A stretch of 64,000 nucleotides of DNA from Pseudomaricurvus sp965656525 (GCA_965656525.1 CBFHKY010000013.1:1-64000), one strand, 5' to 3'. Positions 9,120-18,295 are shown, counted from the first letter of the stretch. Notes: generated by a model from the letters alone, not told the origin. Numbers and translations: made by a program.

Positions 9120-9182
9120 AACTTGTTAATGATTTAGCAAAGCATTACAGGATTAACCCTAAAGCGTAAAAATTCCGGTAAA

Positions 9183-10571
9183 ATGGTTCTTTTTGTGAAT
9201 GTGAGTAAATCTGTGGGCGCTTTTTCCCCTTCTTTTGAACGCAAAACCGTATCGTCTTTGGCAAGCCTCTATGCTTTTCGCATGTTGGGGCTGTTTATGG
9301 TGTTGCCTGTGCTGTCACTCTACGGTGAATCCTATGAGGGCAGCACACCCTTTTTGTTGGGTGCCGCTTTGGGGGCTTACGGCCTAAGCCAGGCATTGTT
9401 ACAAATTCCTTTTGGCATGCTTTCAGACCGTTTAGGCCGAAAGCCTGTGATTGCTGCAGGTTTATTGATTTTTGCCGCCGGTTCGATTGTGGCTGCACTC
9501 AGCGAATCTGTTTACGGCCTGATTATTGGGCGTGCCCTTCAAGGCGGTGGGGCGATAGCCAGTGCTATTATGGCCATGGTGGCGGATCTCACGAGTGATG
9601 AAAGTCGAACAAAGGCCATGGCCAGTATTGGGGCTTCGATAGGACTTTCCTTTTCTGTGGCATTGGTTTTGGGGCCATTGCTGGCCGGTTTTGGCGGGTT
9701 ATCCCTGTTGTTCTGGGTGACATCAGGATTGGCCTTGGTTGGGTTGGTGATTCTCTTTCAGTGGGTACCTACGCCGGTGGTTCAGGCACGGGGTCATCGA
9801 GAGGCGGGTGCAGTACCAGAGCTATTCTGGACGACGTTACGCAATCGTGAGCTGGTGCGCCTTAATCTTGGTATCTTTACGCTACATTTTGTATTGATGG
9901 CTTGTTTTGTCGTATTGCCGGGGTTATTGGAAGGCCGTTTTGATGTGGATAGAGGGCGACATTGGCAGGTGTATTTACCGCTGCTGGTGTTGGCTTTTTT
10001 GGCCATTTTACCGTTTATCATTATTGCGGAAAAAAAACGGCAAATGAAAATTGTGTTTCTGGGGGCGATTGCATTGCTAGCGGTGCCCTTGATGCTTTTT
10101 TCTCTGGTCGAAAAGAGTCTGTTCGGGTTTTTATTTTTGCTGTTCTTGTTTTTTATGGCCTTCAATTTATTGGAAGCGTCTTTACCATCCTTGATGAGTA
10201 AGATGGCTCCAGCTGGCGGTAAAGGGACGGCCTCAGGAATCTATTCGACCTGCCAGTTTTTAGGCGCATTCGCTGGCGGTGTATCTGGCGGTTGGTTGTT
10301 GCAGGAAAAGGGTATTAATGCCGTGTGGCTGGTAGCCTGCGCATTGGTGTTTTTGTGGCTGATGGTTGCTGCTTTTATGGCAAAGCCACGTTACCTTTCT
10401 AGTGTGCAGATCCCGCTCACGGCAGAGGAGTTCTTGGTCGCTGACGCTAAACTAAGGTCTTTGCCGGGTGTCGAAGAAGTGGTGCTTATAGCAGAGGAAA
10501 GTGCCGCGTACATGAAAGTGGATTCTAAAATTTTTCGTCGTGAAAGCGTGACTGAAATCCAGTGGACATAG
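9183..10571 (+). CDS. YajR-like MFS transporter with C-terminal YAM domain
   Basis: A 462-residue inner-membrane carrier of the major facilitator family, closely resembling E. coli YajR. Twelve helices (residues about 25-400) include the motif A region GMLSDRLGRKP and a GRALQGGGAIASA segment. Residues about 410-462 form a soluble tail with GVEEVVLIAEESAAYMKVDS, which matches the ferredoxin-like YAM domain of YajR. The transported substrate is not established for this family. The start is uncertain: ATG 9183 has a weak ribosome site, and GTG 9198 is an alternative. The neighbour ssb is also next to such a gene in pseudomonads. Confidence 0.85.
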   Translation: MVLFVNVSKSVGAFSPSFERKTVSSLASLYAFRMLGLFMVLPVLSLYGESYEGSTPFLLGAALGAYGLSQALLQIPFGMLSDRLGRKPVIAAGLLIFAAGSIVAALSESVYGLIIGRALQGGGAIASAIMAMVADLTSDESRTKAMASIGASIGLSFSVALVLGPLLAGFGGLSLLFWVTSGLALVGLVILFQWVPTPVVQARGHREAGAVPELFWTTLRNRELVRLNLGIFTLHFVLMACFVVLPGLLEGRFDVDRGRHWQVYLPLLVLAFLAILPFIIIAEKKRQMKIVFLGAIALLAVPLMLFSLVEKSLFGFLFLLFLFFMAFNLLEASLPSLMSKMAPAGGKGTASGIYSTCQFLGAFAGGVSGGWLLQEKGINAVWLVACALVFLWLMVAAFMAKPRYLSSVQIPLTAEEFLVADAKLRSLPGVEEVVLIAEESAAYMKVDSKIFRRESVTEIQWT

Positions 10572-10753
10572 GATTTTTGTGCTTTAGATAACGATTATAG
10601 GCCAGTCAGTGTACATACTTTTTTCGGGCTGGTTGTTCAATCTAGGCTAGTGTAAGCTGGCTTTTTGGCGTGTCTTTTTAGACCGCATCAATAAATTAAA
10701 CCAATCAGAGAGCTGTAAAAGCTTCACTGTAGTCAAGTTAGGAGGCGATGGTT

Positions 10754-11341
10754 ATGGCGCGTGGTGTGAATAAGGTTATCTTGGTAGGCAATATTGGCCA
10801 AGACCCAGAAATGAAGTATATGCCTAGTGGTGGAGCGGTAACCAATATCAGTGTGGCCACGTCTGAGACTTGGAAAGACAAACAAACAGGTCAGCCGCAA
10901 GAACGCACAGAATGGCACCGTGTCGTGTTCTTCAATCGCATTGCTGAAATTGCTGGTGAATACCTTCGCAAGGGCTCTAAGGTTTATATCGAAGGCTCGC
11001 TTCGTACCCGCAAGTGGCAAGGCCAAGACGGTCAGGATCGATACACCACAGAAATTGTCGCCAGTGAAATGCAGATGTTAGACAGTCGAGGTGATATGGG
11101 GGCAGGAAACCAGCAGGGTGGCTATGCACCTCAGTCCGGCGCTCAGCAGCCAGCCTACGCACCTCAAGGTGGTTCAAACCAGCCGCAACAAGGTATGCCT
11201 CCTCAGGGGCAAAGCCGCCCAGCGCAACCAAGACCTCAAGGTGGGATGGCGCCTCAGCCAATGGCTCCGCAACAAGTGCCGCAATCGCCCCAGTCGCCGC
11301 CACAGAGCTTTGACAGTTTTGATGATGACATTCCGTTTTGA
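10754..11341 (+). CDS. ssb: Single-stranded DNA-binding protein
   Basis: Binds and protects single-stranded DNA in replication, repair and recombination. The 195-residue product has an N-terminal OB fold (residues 1-110, beginning MARGVNKVILVGN), a Gln/Pro/Gly-rich disordered linker (about 115-185), and the acidic tip DDDIPF that recruits partner proteins. GGAGG lies eight bases before ATG 10754, which decides this start over the ATG six bases upstream. No canonical LexA box is visible upstream. Confidence 0.97.
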   Translation: MARGVNKVILVGNIGQDPEMKYMPSGGAVTNISVATSETWKDKQTGQPQERTEWHRVVFFNRIAEIAGEYLRKGSKVYIEGSLRTRKWQGQDGQDRYTTEIVASEMQMLDSRGDMGAGNQQGGYAPQSGAQQPAYAPQGGSNQPQQGMPPQGQSRPAQPRPQGGMAPQPMAPQQVPQSPQSPPQSFDSFDDDIPF

Positions 11342-11409
11342 GGTGGCAGTACTGTTATATTTTGTTAAATTTTTATATAACTAATTGAAATTATTGGTTA
11401 TTTATAAAT

Positions 11410-11439
11410 AAGACTATATTTTTTGTAAAACTTAGTCTT
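11410..11439. other. Hairpin in AT-rich spacer after ssb
   Basis: AAGACTA / TAGTCTT arms with a 16-base loop lie in a very AT-rich stretch (11342-11460). There is no clean T-run after it, so it is only a weak candidate for an ssb terminator. Confidence 0.25.
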
Positions 11440-11531
11440 GACCATAATTTGGTTATCTCCTCAATACAGTAGGCGCGCTCCTCTGACGGGCGCTGCCTTC
11501 GCTGTTTTTCTATGACGTGGTTTGCATTTCA

Positions 11532-12419
11532 ATGGCCAGCAAAATACTAATCACTGACGCTATCTCCTCCGTAGGACAAGCCATTCACAGTGTGTTTGAG
11601 CAATCCCCCTATGCGTTGTTAACGCCTACAAAAAGTAAACTGAACTGGGAAGACTCTGATGCGGTGTGCGCATATTTAAAGCGACACCACGTGAGCATTA
11701 TTTTAAACACGCTGGGTTGGAGTGAAACACCTTCAGCTCAGCAACAGCAAGACCTTGTCTTAGCCGCCGAAAACTTTGCTAAAGCCGCTAAAATTGTGGG
11801 CTGCGATGTGATTCACTTGTCCAGTTATCGAGTGTTTGGGGGTGAAAACAAAACGGCCTACGACGAAGACGATACCCCTTTGCCGTTAGGTCCCGCTGGA
11901 GAGGCGTTTCTGCGCGCGGAAAAAGCGTATGAGCATGAACTTGAACGTCATGTGTGCCTGCGAGTCAGTTGGGTGGTTGACATCATCGGCCACTCTCTTT
12001 TTGGGCGGCTAATGCAGCAGCTGGTCGTAGACGGACCAGCCTTGGAGATCGATCATCAGCGCCGGGGAGCACCTGTTAGTACGCTGGAAGTAGGCCGTAT
12101 GATGCTGGCGATGGTGAATCAAATTCTGTGTGGTGCTGAAAACTGGGGTGTTTTTCATCTGGCTTCTTCAGACCCTTGTTCCTCCGCAGAATTTGCGGAA
12201 ACAGTAGCCGATATACTGGAGCGTGAAGGCGAGCTGCGGCGGCAGCTGATCATAGAAACACTCACAGAGGAAGAGTTGGCCCTACAGGGTGAACCGGATA
12301 GCGCCGCCTTAACGGTACGGCGTTGTCGTGATAACTTTGGTTACCAAGTATTGAGTTGGCGACAAGGACTAACTGGTTTGGTGCGTGCTTGGTTAGAGCG
12401 ATACAGGCAGGATACTTAG
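11532..12419 (+). CDS. Degenerate RmlD-like (extended SDR) protein
   Basis: About 295 residues with the overall pattern of dTDP-4-dehydrorhamnose reductase (RmlD_sub_bind). Order: N-terminal KILITDAISSVGQAI strand-turn-helix, the HLSSYRVFGG strand, the YDEDDTPLPLG segment, and an LRVSWV strand. Two key features are lost. The glycine-rich nucleotide loop is only partly kept, and the catalytic YxxxK pair is replaced by Ala and Phe (bases 11895-11909). It may therefore be a non-catalytic scaffold or regulator, as the RmlD-like protein MAT2B is in animals. No rml genes are adjacent. Start chosen at the MASK methionine. Confidence 0.7.
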   Translation: MASKILITDAISSVGQAIHSVFEQSPYALLTPTKSKLNWEDSDAVCAYLKRHHVSIILNTLGWSETPSAQQQQDLVLAAENFAKAAKIVGCDVIHLSSYRVFGGENKTAYDEDDTPLPLGPAGEAFLRAEKAYEHELERHVCLRVSWVVDIIGHSLFGRLMQQLVVDGPALEIDHQRRGAPVSTLEVGRMMLAMVNQILCGAENWGVFHLASSDPCSSAEFAETVADILEREGELRRQLIIETLTEEELALQGEPDSAALTVRRCRDNFGYQVLSWRQGLTGLVRAWLERYRQDT

Positions 12420-12452
12420 CCTTTTTCCTGCCTCAAAAATCCAACCACTGTC

Positions 12453-13139
12453 TTATAGTATGTGTCGAAATTCAGCTGGGTGATCCCTGAGCCAATTACT
12501 TGCTTCTAGCCGTGATCGGACGCCGATTTTCTTGTATAGGCTATACAAATGACTTTTGACCGTATGTTCACTGAGGTTCATTTTGCTGGCAATGGCTGTG
12601 TTCGAAAGTCCTGAGTACAGGCATTTCAGCATCTGCTGCTCACGTTGAGTAAAGCTAAGCGCGCAGCGTGTTAACGTACTAGGCATCGGCTGGTAGCGTC
12701 TGCGTTTTATAAAGTCCTCACAAAGTCGTCGCGAAAACCATAGTTTTCCTTGAGTTGTTGCTTCTAGCCCCTGTAAAAAACTTTGTCGTGTTGTGTTGCG
12801 CGAAAAAATAGCCATCACCGCTGGCCAATCAACTAAACACTCATGGTCACTGTTACTCCGAACATGCGTAAGTATGCAGCCTGATTCTGCTTTGAATGTA
12901 GCATGCACTAACCATAAACGCAGCTGTGCGCTGGATATTTCACGGCTATCGATAATGATCAGTGAGTTTTGTGTGTGAGAAAGCGCATTAGTGAGCTCAC
13001 AAGTTTGACCGAGGTGCTTTTCAATATCTTGTTTTAGCATGATGCTGTCAAGGTTACGGCTTGGGGCGTAAACCAATATGGGCTTAGGAGTGTTTGGTGG
13101 GGGTTGGCGGTTGTGGTTCTTAAGGTCTTTGGATGGCAT
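12453..13139 (-). CDS. CsgD/VpsT-type LuxR regulator
   Basis: A 228-residue DNA-binding regulator. The N-terminal receiver-like domain lacks the phosphoacceptor Asp pocket of classic response regulators and aligns best with CsgD and VpsT. The C-terminal LuxR helix-turn-helix spans about residues 163-222 (LSFTQREQQML ... NTAIASKMNLSEHTVKSHLY). Residues 134-137 are W-F-S-R, matching the W[FLM][TS]R motif through which VpsT binds c-di-GMP; CsgD lacks it. Biofilm matrix control is therefore likely but inferred. The gene stands alone, convergent with the RmlD-like gene and upstream of no obvious target operon. Confidence 0.8.
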   Translation of the reverse strand: MPSKDLKNHNRQPPPNTPKPILVYAPSRNLDSIMLKQDIEKHLGQTCELTNALSHTQNSLIIIDSREISSAQLRLWLVHATFKAESGCILTHVRSNSDHECLVDWPAVMAIFSRNTTRQSFLQGLEATTQGKLWFSRRLCEDFIKRRRYQPMPSTLTRCALSFTQREQQMLKCLYSGLSNTAIASKMNLSEHTVKSHLYSLYKKIGVRSRLEASNWLRDHPAEFRHIL

Positions 13140-13309
13140 AAACTCAGCGTCCTTTGCGTTTAGGTTTATGTTTTAAGGGCTTTTAGGCATCCTGCCGAGT
13201 ATTAATATACTCAAAGTTGATGGCACAATACAATAGGGAAAAAGGAAAAGAAGGCTTTTTATGCCACTTTTGATAGGTCGTTCAAAATTGAAGTGGAGCA
13301 CAAGGACGG

Positions 13310-13329
13310 GCCCCATATAAAAATGGGGC
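13310..13329. other. Hairpin downstream of fabB
   Basis: A perfect GCCCCAT / ATGGGGC stem with loop ATAAAA lies just past the fabB stop. There is no T-run on the minus strand after it, so it may stabilise the 3' end rather than terminate. Confidence 0.35.
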
Positions 13330-13355
13330 GCGAGGGGGCTAAGCAGTAAGACGAA

Positions 13356-14573
13356 TCAGCTTTTGTAGCGTTGAAATACCAAGCTGGCGTTGGTGCCGCC
13401 GAAACCAAAGCTGTTCGACATGACGGTGTTCAGTGTGACGTCGTCTTGACGCTCTATGACAATGTTCATGCCTTCGGCTTGCTCATCGAGAGTGTCGATA
13501 TTGGCAGATGCGGCAATGAAGTTATTTTCCATCATCAGCAGGCTGTAGATGGCCTCTTGTACGCCTGTAGCACCCAGTGAATGTCCAGTGAGCGACTTGG
13601 TGGAGCTGATCGCTGGCACTTGGTTGCCGAAGACTTCCTTAACGGCTTTTAGCTCGGCTAAGTCACCTACTGGCGTACTGGTGCCGTGTGCGTTGATGTA
13701 GTCCAAAGTACCATCCACATCTTGCAAAGCTTGACGCATACAGCGTGCAGCACCTTCGCCAGAGGGGGCCACCATGTCATAGCCATCAGAGGTAGCACCG
13801 TAACCAATGATTTCAGCGTAGATCTTAGCGCCACGGGCTTGTGCGTGTTCGAGTTCCTCCAGAATCAAGCAGCCACCGCCCCCTGCAATCACGAAGCCAT
13901 CGCGATCTGCATCGTAAGCGCGTGAGGCTTGCTCAGGAGAGTCATTGTACTTGGTGGACAGAGCTCCCATGGCGTCGAACAGAGCGGTTAATGTCCAATG
14001 TTCTTCTTCACCGCCGCCGGCCAATACTACGTCTTGTTTGCCAAGTTGTATCAGCTCCATAGCGTTGCCGACACAGTGAGCACTGGTAGCACATGCCGAT
14101 GAAATGGTGTAATTGACACCTTTGATCTTGAAGGGTGTCGCTAGACAGGCCGAGGTGGTGCTGCTCATGGTTTGAGTGACACGGTACGGACCGACCCGCT
14201 TAAGGCCTTTTTGGCGCAGGATATCGGCCGCTTCTACGAGATTTTTTGAAGACGCCCCACCTGAACCCATTATAATCCCCGTACGTTCGTTGGAGACTTG
14301 TTCTTCTGTTAAGCCAGCGTCTTCAATCGCTTGTTTGGTGGATATGTAAGCATAGGCTGCAGCGTCGCCCATAAAGCGCAACGTTTTGCGATCAATGAAG
14401 GCGGATGTGTCGATATCGACGGTGCCAGCGACATGGCTTCTGAAGCCCATTTCTTTGTATTCTTCTTTGTGCTTGATACCAGAACGACCCGTTTTCAGCG
14501 CCTCTAGTACGGCCTCTTTATCATTACCTAGACAGGAGACTATGCCTAAACCAGTGATCACAACCCGCTTCAT
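13356..14573 (-). CDS. fabB: 3-oxoacyl-ACP synthase I (KAS I)
   Basis: Condensing enzyme that elongates unsaturated acyl-ACPs in fatty acid synthesis. The 405-residue product begins MKRVVITGLGIVSCLG; GGGGA lies seven bases upstream, so the ATG at 14573 is preferred to one four codons earlier. The active-site Cys is in SSACATSAHC, the two catalytic His are in NAHGTSTPVGD and SLTGHSLG, and the glycine-rich end is NSFGFGGTNASL. It follows fabA by about 48 bases, forming the classical fabAB operon for anaerobic-type unsaturated fatty acid synthesis. Confidence 0.97.
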   Translation of the reverse strand: MKRVVITGLGIVSCLGNDKEAVLEALKTGRSGIKHKEEYKEMGFRSHVAGTVDIDTSAFIDRKTLRFMGDAAAYAYISTKQAIEDAGLTEEQVSNERTGIIMGSGGASSKNLVEAADILRQKGLKRVGPYRVTQTMSSTTSACLATPFKIKGVNYTISSACATSAHCVGNAMELIQLGKQDVVLAGGGEEEHWTLTALFDAMGALSTKYNDSPEQASRAYDADRDGFVIAGGGGCLILEELEHAQARGAKIYAEIIGYGATSDGYDMVAPSGEGAARCMRQALQDVDGTLDYINAHGTSTPVGDLAELKAVKEVFGNQVPAISSTKSLTGHSLGATGVQEAIYSLLMMENNFIAASANIDTLDEQAEGMNIVIERQDDVTLNTVMSNSFGFGGTNASLVFQRYKS

Positions 14574-14621
14574 AAGTATCCCCAATTCTGTATTAAGTGG
14601 CCTGAGATAAGGCCGAAAAAT

Positions 14622-15149
14622 TTAAAAGTTATCCGTGCTTTGAAACAAACCTACGCGTAGATCTTTGGCCGTGTAGATTTCTCGGCCATCAACGCTGACA
14701 CTACCATCGGCAATGCCCATAATGAGTTTTCTTTCGATAACGCGTTTCAAAGTAATTTTGTAAGTCACTTTCTTCGCTGTAGGTAGAATTTGGCCGGTGA
14801 ATTTTACTTCGCCTGAGCCCAAAGCTCGACCTTTGCCTTCATTGCCTTTCCATGCCAGAAAAAAGCCAACCAGTTGCCACATCGCGTCTAAGCCCAAGCA
14901 ACCTGGCATGACGGGGTCTCCAGGAAAGTGGCAATCAAAAAACCATAGGTCGGGAGAGATGTCCAACTCCGCAATGATTTGCCCTTTACCATGCTCGCCG
15001 CTGTCTGCTGCAATATGGGTAATTCGGTCAAGCATTAGCATGTTCGGGATAGGGAGCTGAGCATTGCCCTCGCCAAACATACGCCCTTGGCCACATTCTA
15101 GGAGATCTTCCTTGTCATAGGCATTTTTACGGTTGGATGTGTCCATCAT
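14622..15149 (-). CDS. fabA: 3-hydroxydecanoyl-ACP dehydratase/isomerase
   Basis: Dehydrates 3-hydroxydecanoyl-ACP and isomerises the product to the cis-3 form, committing carbon to unsaturated fatty acids. About 175 residues from ATG 15149 (or the next ATG, 15146). The frame extends upstream, but the family length of about 171 residues and the DTSNRKNAYDKEDLL beginning favour these. The hot-dog fold carries the active-site His in WFFDCHFPGDP and Asp in GCLGLDAMWQLVG. It is the first gene of the fabA-fabB operon. Confidence 0.96.
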   Translation of the reverse strand: MMDTSNRKNAYDKEDLLECGQGRMFGEGNAQLPIPNMLMLDRITHIAADSGEHGKGQIIAELDISPDLWFFDCHFPGDPVMPGCLGLDAMWQLVGFFLAWKGNEGKGRALGSGEVKFTGQILPTAKKVTYKITLKRVIERKLIMGIADGSVSVDGREIYTAKDLRVGLFQSTDNF

Positions 15150-15466
15150 ATTTAGTAACTCTAGATAAAGAACAAGTGTGAGCCTGAAATTGGCCGCAAC
15201 GCAAAAGGATTCCATTCTACCTTGTGCTGTTGTGATGTCCACTCCGCAACGCGTTAAGAATTAAAACATTGCTTCGTGATTATATGGTGCGATTGTCGTT
15301 GTGGTTATGTTTGCTTGCTCCATTAATGTGCATTGTTAGTTGGCGGAGGTAGGTTTAATCGCAAGATGGTGTACTGGCCGACAAATTGCACTAAAACTGT
15401 AGTATTCTTGGTGCACGATTAAGCATCGACAACATATGCACACATTTAGAACAAGGAATTCAATGT
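15150..15466. other. Divergent promoter region fabA / galU
   Basis: About 317 bases separate the two divergent genes. It must carry promoters for fabAB leftward and galU rightward. I looked for a FabR/DesT-type palindrome and saw no convincing one. An AAGGA ribosome site precedes galU. Confidence 0.4.
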
Positions 15467-16294
15467 ATGATTAAGAAGTGCCTCTTCCCCGTAGCAGGTT
15501 ACGGAACCCGTTTTTTACCGGCCACTAAAGCGATGCCGAAAGAAATGCTTCCTATCGTTAATAAACCGCTGGTTCAATATGGTGTTGAAGAAGCGATCGA
15601 AGCAGGCTTAACGGATATTGGCTTGGTGACAGGCCGCGGCAAGCGCGCCATTGTTGATCACTTCGACGTGAATTATGAGCTGGAGCACCAGATTTCTGGC
15701 ACTAGCAAAGAAGAGTCGTTGACGTCTATCCGTGATGTTATGCAGACGGCTTCTTTTTCCATCACTCGTCAAGTTGAAATGCGTGGTTTGGGCGATGCGA
15801 TTCTTAACGGTCAGCGCTTAATTGGGGATGAGCCCTTCGGTGTTGTGCTCTCTGACGACCTTTGTTTGTCTGATGGTGAAGGTGTTATGGCGCAGATGGT
15901 CAAACTGTATAAGCAGTTCCGTTGCAGCATAGTGGCCATACAAGAAGTACCGGATGATTTGATTCATAAATTTGGTGTGATCAAAGGTGAGCAAATCAAA
16001 GATGGACTCTATCAGATTACTGACATGGTAGAAAAGCCGAAATTAGAAGATGCTCCCAGTAACTTGGCGATTATTGGCCGCTATATTTTGACTCCGGATA
16101 TCTTTGATATTATTCGTGAAACGCCTCCGGGTAAAAACGGTGAAATCCAAATTACCGATGCGTTGATGACGCAAGCGAAGAATGGCTGCGTATTGGCTTA
16201 CAAATTTAAAGGCCGTCGCTTCGACTGTGGTAGCGTCGAAGGCTTTGTTGAAGCCACTAACCATGTGTTTGAAAATATATACAAAGGCAGCTGA
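15467..16294 (+). CDS. galU: UTP-glucose-1-phosphate uridylyltransferase
   Basis: Makes UDP-glucose from UTP and glucose-1-phosphate, feeding LPS core, exopolysaccharide and glucan synthesis. The 275-residue product has the N-terminal nucleotide loop FPVAGYGTRFLPATKAMPKE, the GLVTGRGKRAI and LSDDL segments, and VEKP followed by GRYIL, all typical of GalU. It sits upstream of pgm and manB, so this block supplies glucose-1-phosphate, UDP-glucose and mannose-1-phosphate. Confidence 0.97.
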   Translation: MIKKCLFPVAGYGTRFLPATKAMPKEMLPIVNKPLVQYGVEEAIEAGLTDIGLVTGRGKRAIVDHFDVNYELEHQISGTSKEESLTSIRDVMQTASFSITRQVEMRGLGDAILNGQRLIGDEPFGVVLSDDLCLSDGEGVMAQMVKLYKQFRCSIVAIQEVPDDLIHKFGVIKGEQIKDGLYQITDMVEKPKLEDAPSNLAIIGRYILTPDIFDIIRETPPGKNGEIQITDALMTQAKNGCVLAYKFKGRRFDCGSVEGFVEATNHVFENIYKGS

Positions 16295-16430
16295 TTCAGC
16301 CTTTATCGCCCATAGCGCCTAAACATATCGGGTTTACTTCAATGAAAGTAGTTTGAGAGTTTAAAAGTACTAAGAGCCTTTGGGCGGTTGGCTCGCTCTC
16401 GAAGTCATACTCAGTTTAGGATCAGTGTTA

Positions 16431-16457
16431 GGGCTCTGAAGTCAAATTTCAGGGCCC
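16431..16457 (+). terminator. Probable galU terminator hairpin
   Basis: A 10-bp stem, GGGCTCTGAA with TTCAGGGCCC (one G-U pair) around a seven-base loop, lies 137 bases past galU. The T-run after it is poor, so termination may be partial. Confidence 0.5.
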
Positions 16458-16572
16458 TCTTGCCTTTACCGGTTCTACTTTTATTTTTTATTTCAGCATT
16501 TTTGGTTTCATTTTTAGTTAACACCCCGTTGTTGCATATTCATGGATAACATTCGGATTTGGACGGAGCTTT

Positions 16573-18210
16573 ATGGCACACCCGAACGCAGGTAAACAAC
16601 CCCATCACCGCAGTCTTACTAACATACCAGCACTGGTTTCTGCTTATTATCGGCAGCAGCCAGATGTTGTTGGCAAGTCTGAACAGCAGGTCAGCTTTGG
16701 GACTTCTGGGCACAGAGGCTCGGCACTGAATACCACTTTTAACGAACGGCATATCATGGCGATTTGCCAGGCTATTGCTGAGTATCGTCAGTCTCAGGGC
16801 GTTGATGGCCCCTTGTATCTCGGTAAAGATACTCATGCCTTATCCGAGCCAGCACACGCCACGGCTTTAGAAGTTTTGGTGGCTAATGGTGTCCGTGTTC
16901 GAGTGGCCAGTGACGGGGGCTATACGCCGACACCGGTAATTTCTCACGCGATTTTGACACACAACGCCAGCTCAGCCGATATGGCGGACGGTATTGTGAT
17001 CACGCCGTCCCATAACCCCCCTGGGGATGGTGGTATCAAGTATAATTCCTCTAAAGGTGGACCAGCGGATACGGACATCACCGGCTGGGTGGCCGATCGC
17101 GCTAATACTTTGTTGGCTGGTGGTCTTGAAGAAGTAAAGCGTTTATCGGCTGCTGACCTATCCAGTAGTGAGCTTGTCGAACCCTTCGATTACATCAATC
17201 ATTACGTTGATGACCTTGGGTCAGTCATTGATATGGAAGCCATTGCGAAAGCTGGAATACGTATTGGTGTCGATCCGATGGGGGGATCTGGGCTTTATTT
17301 TTGGGAGCCTATTGCGAAGAAGTACGGGTTGAATATCGAAGTGGTTAACGATCAAGTGGATTTTACCTTTGGTTTTATGCCTCTGGATAAAGATGGCAAA
17401 ATTCGTATGGACTGTTCATCACCATTTGCCATGCAAAACTTACTCTCGCTGAAAGATCGTTTCGATGTTGCCATTGGCAACGATCCAGATTATGACCGCC
17501 ACGGTATTGTCTGCTCTGGCTCCGGATTAATGAACCCCAATGCCTACCTTGCTGTGGCTATTGAATATCTTGCTTCACACCGGCCAGAGTGGTCAGAGAG
17601 TCTCCAATTTGGCAAAACTTTGGTATCCAGTGCCATGATTGATCGTGTGGTTAAGTCTCTGGGAAAAACGCTTTGCGAAGTGCCTGTTGGGTTTAAATGG
17701 TACGTAGAAGGGCTCTTTGATGGCAAGCTGGCCTTCGGTGGTGAGGAAAGCGCCGGGGCGTCTTTTTTGCGCCGCAATGGCCGTGTCTGGAGTACCGATA
17801 AAGACGGCTTTATTCTCGGGTTGTTGGCGGCTGAGATTTTAGCGGTAACGGGCAAAGACCCCCAGCAGCACTACGAGTCTCAAGTCGAACGCTTTGGCCG
17901 TCCTTATTATCAGCGTTTGGATGCACCTTGCAGTACTGAACAAAAAGACTTACTGAAAAAGCTCAATGCAAGCGCGGTAACCAGTGACAGTTTAGCGGGA
18001 GATCCGATTACTGCTGTTCTGACTGAGGCGCCAGGCAATGGTGCCGCTATCGGTGGTTTAAAAGTGGTAACTGAGAACGGTTGGTTTGCAGCTCGGCCTT
18101 CGGGCACGGAGGACATCTATAAAATCTACCTAGAAAGCTTTATTTCTGAGGCGCATCTTGCTCAGTTAGAGTCTGATGCTAAAGCATTAGTTGATAGTGT
18201 TTTGACGTGA
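16573..18210 (+). CDS. pgm: Phosphoglucomutase, alpha-D-glucose specific
   Basis: Interconverts glucose-1-phosphate and glucose-6-phosphate. The 545-residue length matches E. coli Pgm. The phosphoserine loop is TPSHNPPGDGG, the metal-binding loop is GNDPDYDRHG, the sugar-binding loop is FGGEESAGASF, and the phosphate-binding site near the C-terminus is RPSGTEDIYK. It produces the glucose-1-phosphate that GalU uses. A spaced GACGGAG precedes the ATG. Confidence 0.97.
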   Translation: MAHPNAGKQPHHRSLTNIPALVSAYYRQQPDVVGKSEQQVSFGTSGHRGSALNTTFNERHIMAICQAIAEYRQSQGVDGPLYLGKDTHALSEPAHATALEVLVANGVRVRVASDGGYTPTPVISHAILTHNASSADMADGIVITPSHNPPGDGGIKYNSSKGGPADTDITGWVADRANTLLAGGLEEVKRLSAADLSSSELVEPFDYINHYVDDLGSVIDMEAIAKAGIRIGVDPMGGSGLYFWEPIAKKYGLNIEVVNDQVDFTFGFMPLDKDGKIRMDCSSPFAMQNLLSLKDRFDVAIGNDPDYDRHGIVCSGSGLMNPNAYLAVAIEYLASHRPEWSESLQFGKTLVSSAMIDRVVKSLGKTLCEVPVGFKWYVEGLFDGKLAFGGEESAGASFLRRNGRVWSTDKDGFILGLLAAEILAVTGKDPQQHYESQVERFGRPYYQRLDAPCSTEQKDLLKKLNASAVTSDSLAGDPITAVLTEAPGNGAAIGGLKVVTENGWFAARPSGTEDIYKIYLESFISEAHLAQLESDAKALVDSVLT

Positions 18211-18274
18211 TTATAGCGAGTATCGGCATTCGAGTACGAGGCAAGAGAGCTTGTTATCTTGTTATTTGCTAAGT

Positions 18275-18295
18275 TTGCCCCCGTTTAAGGGGCAA
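18275..18295 (+). other. Hairpin between pgm and manB
   Basis: TTGCCCC / GGGGCAA with a seven-base loop lies about 50 bases before manB. No T-run follows. It could separate pgm and manB expression or be a leader structure. Confidence 0.3.

Noticed and set aside
10572..10753. LexA box upstream of ssb
   Set aside because: No CTGT-N8-ACAG match is present.
13310..13329. fabB hairpin as a full terminator
   Set aside because: No T-run follows it on the minus strand; listed only as a hairpin.
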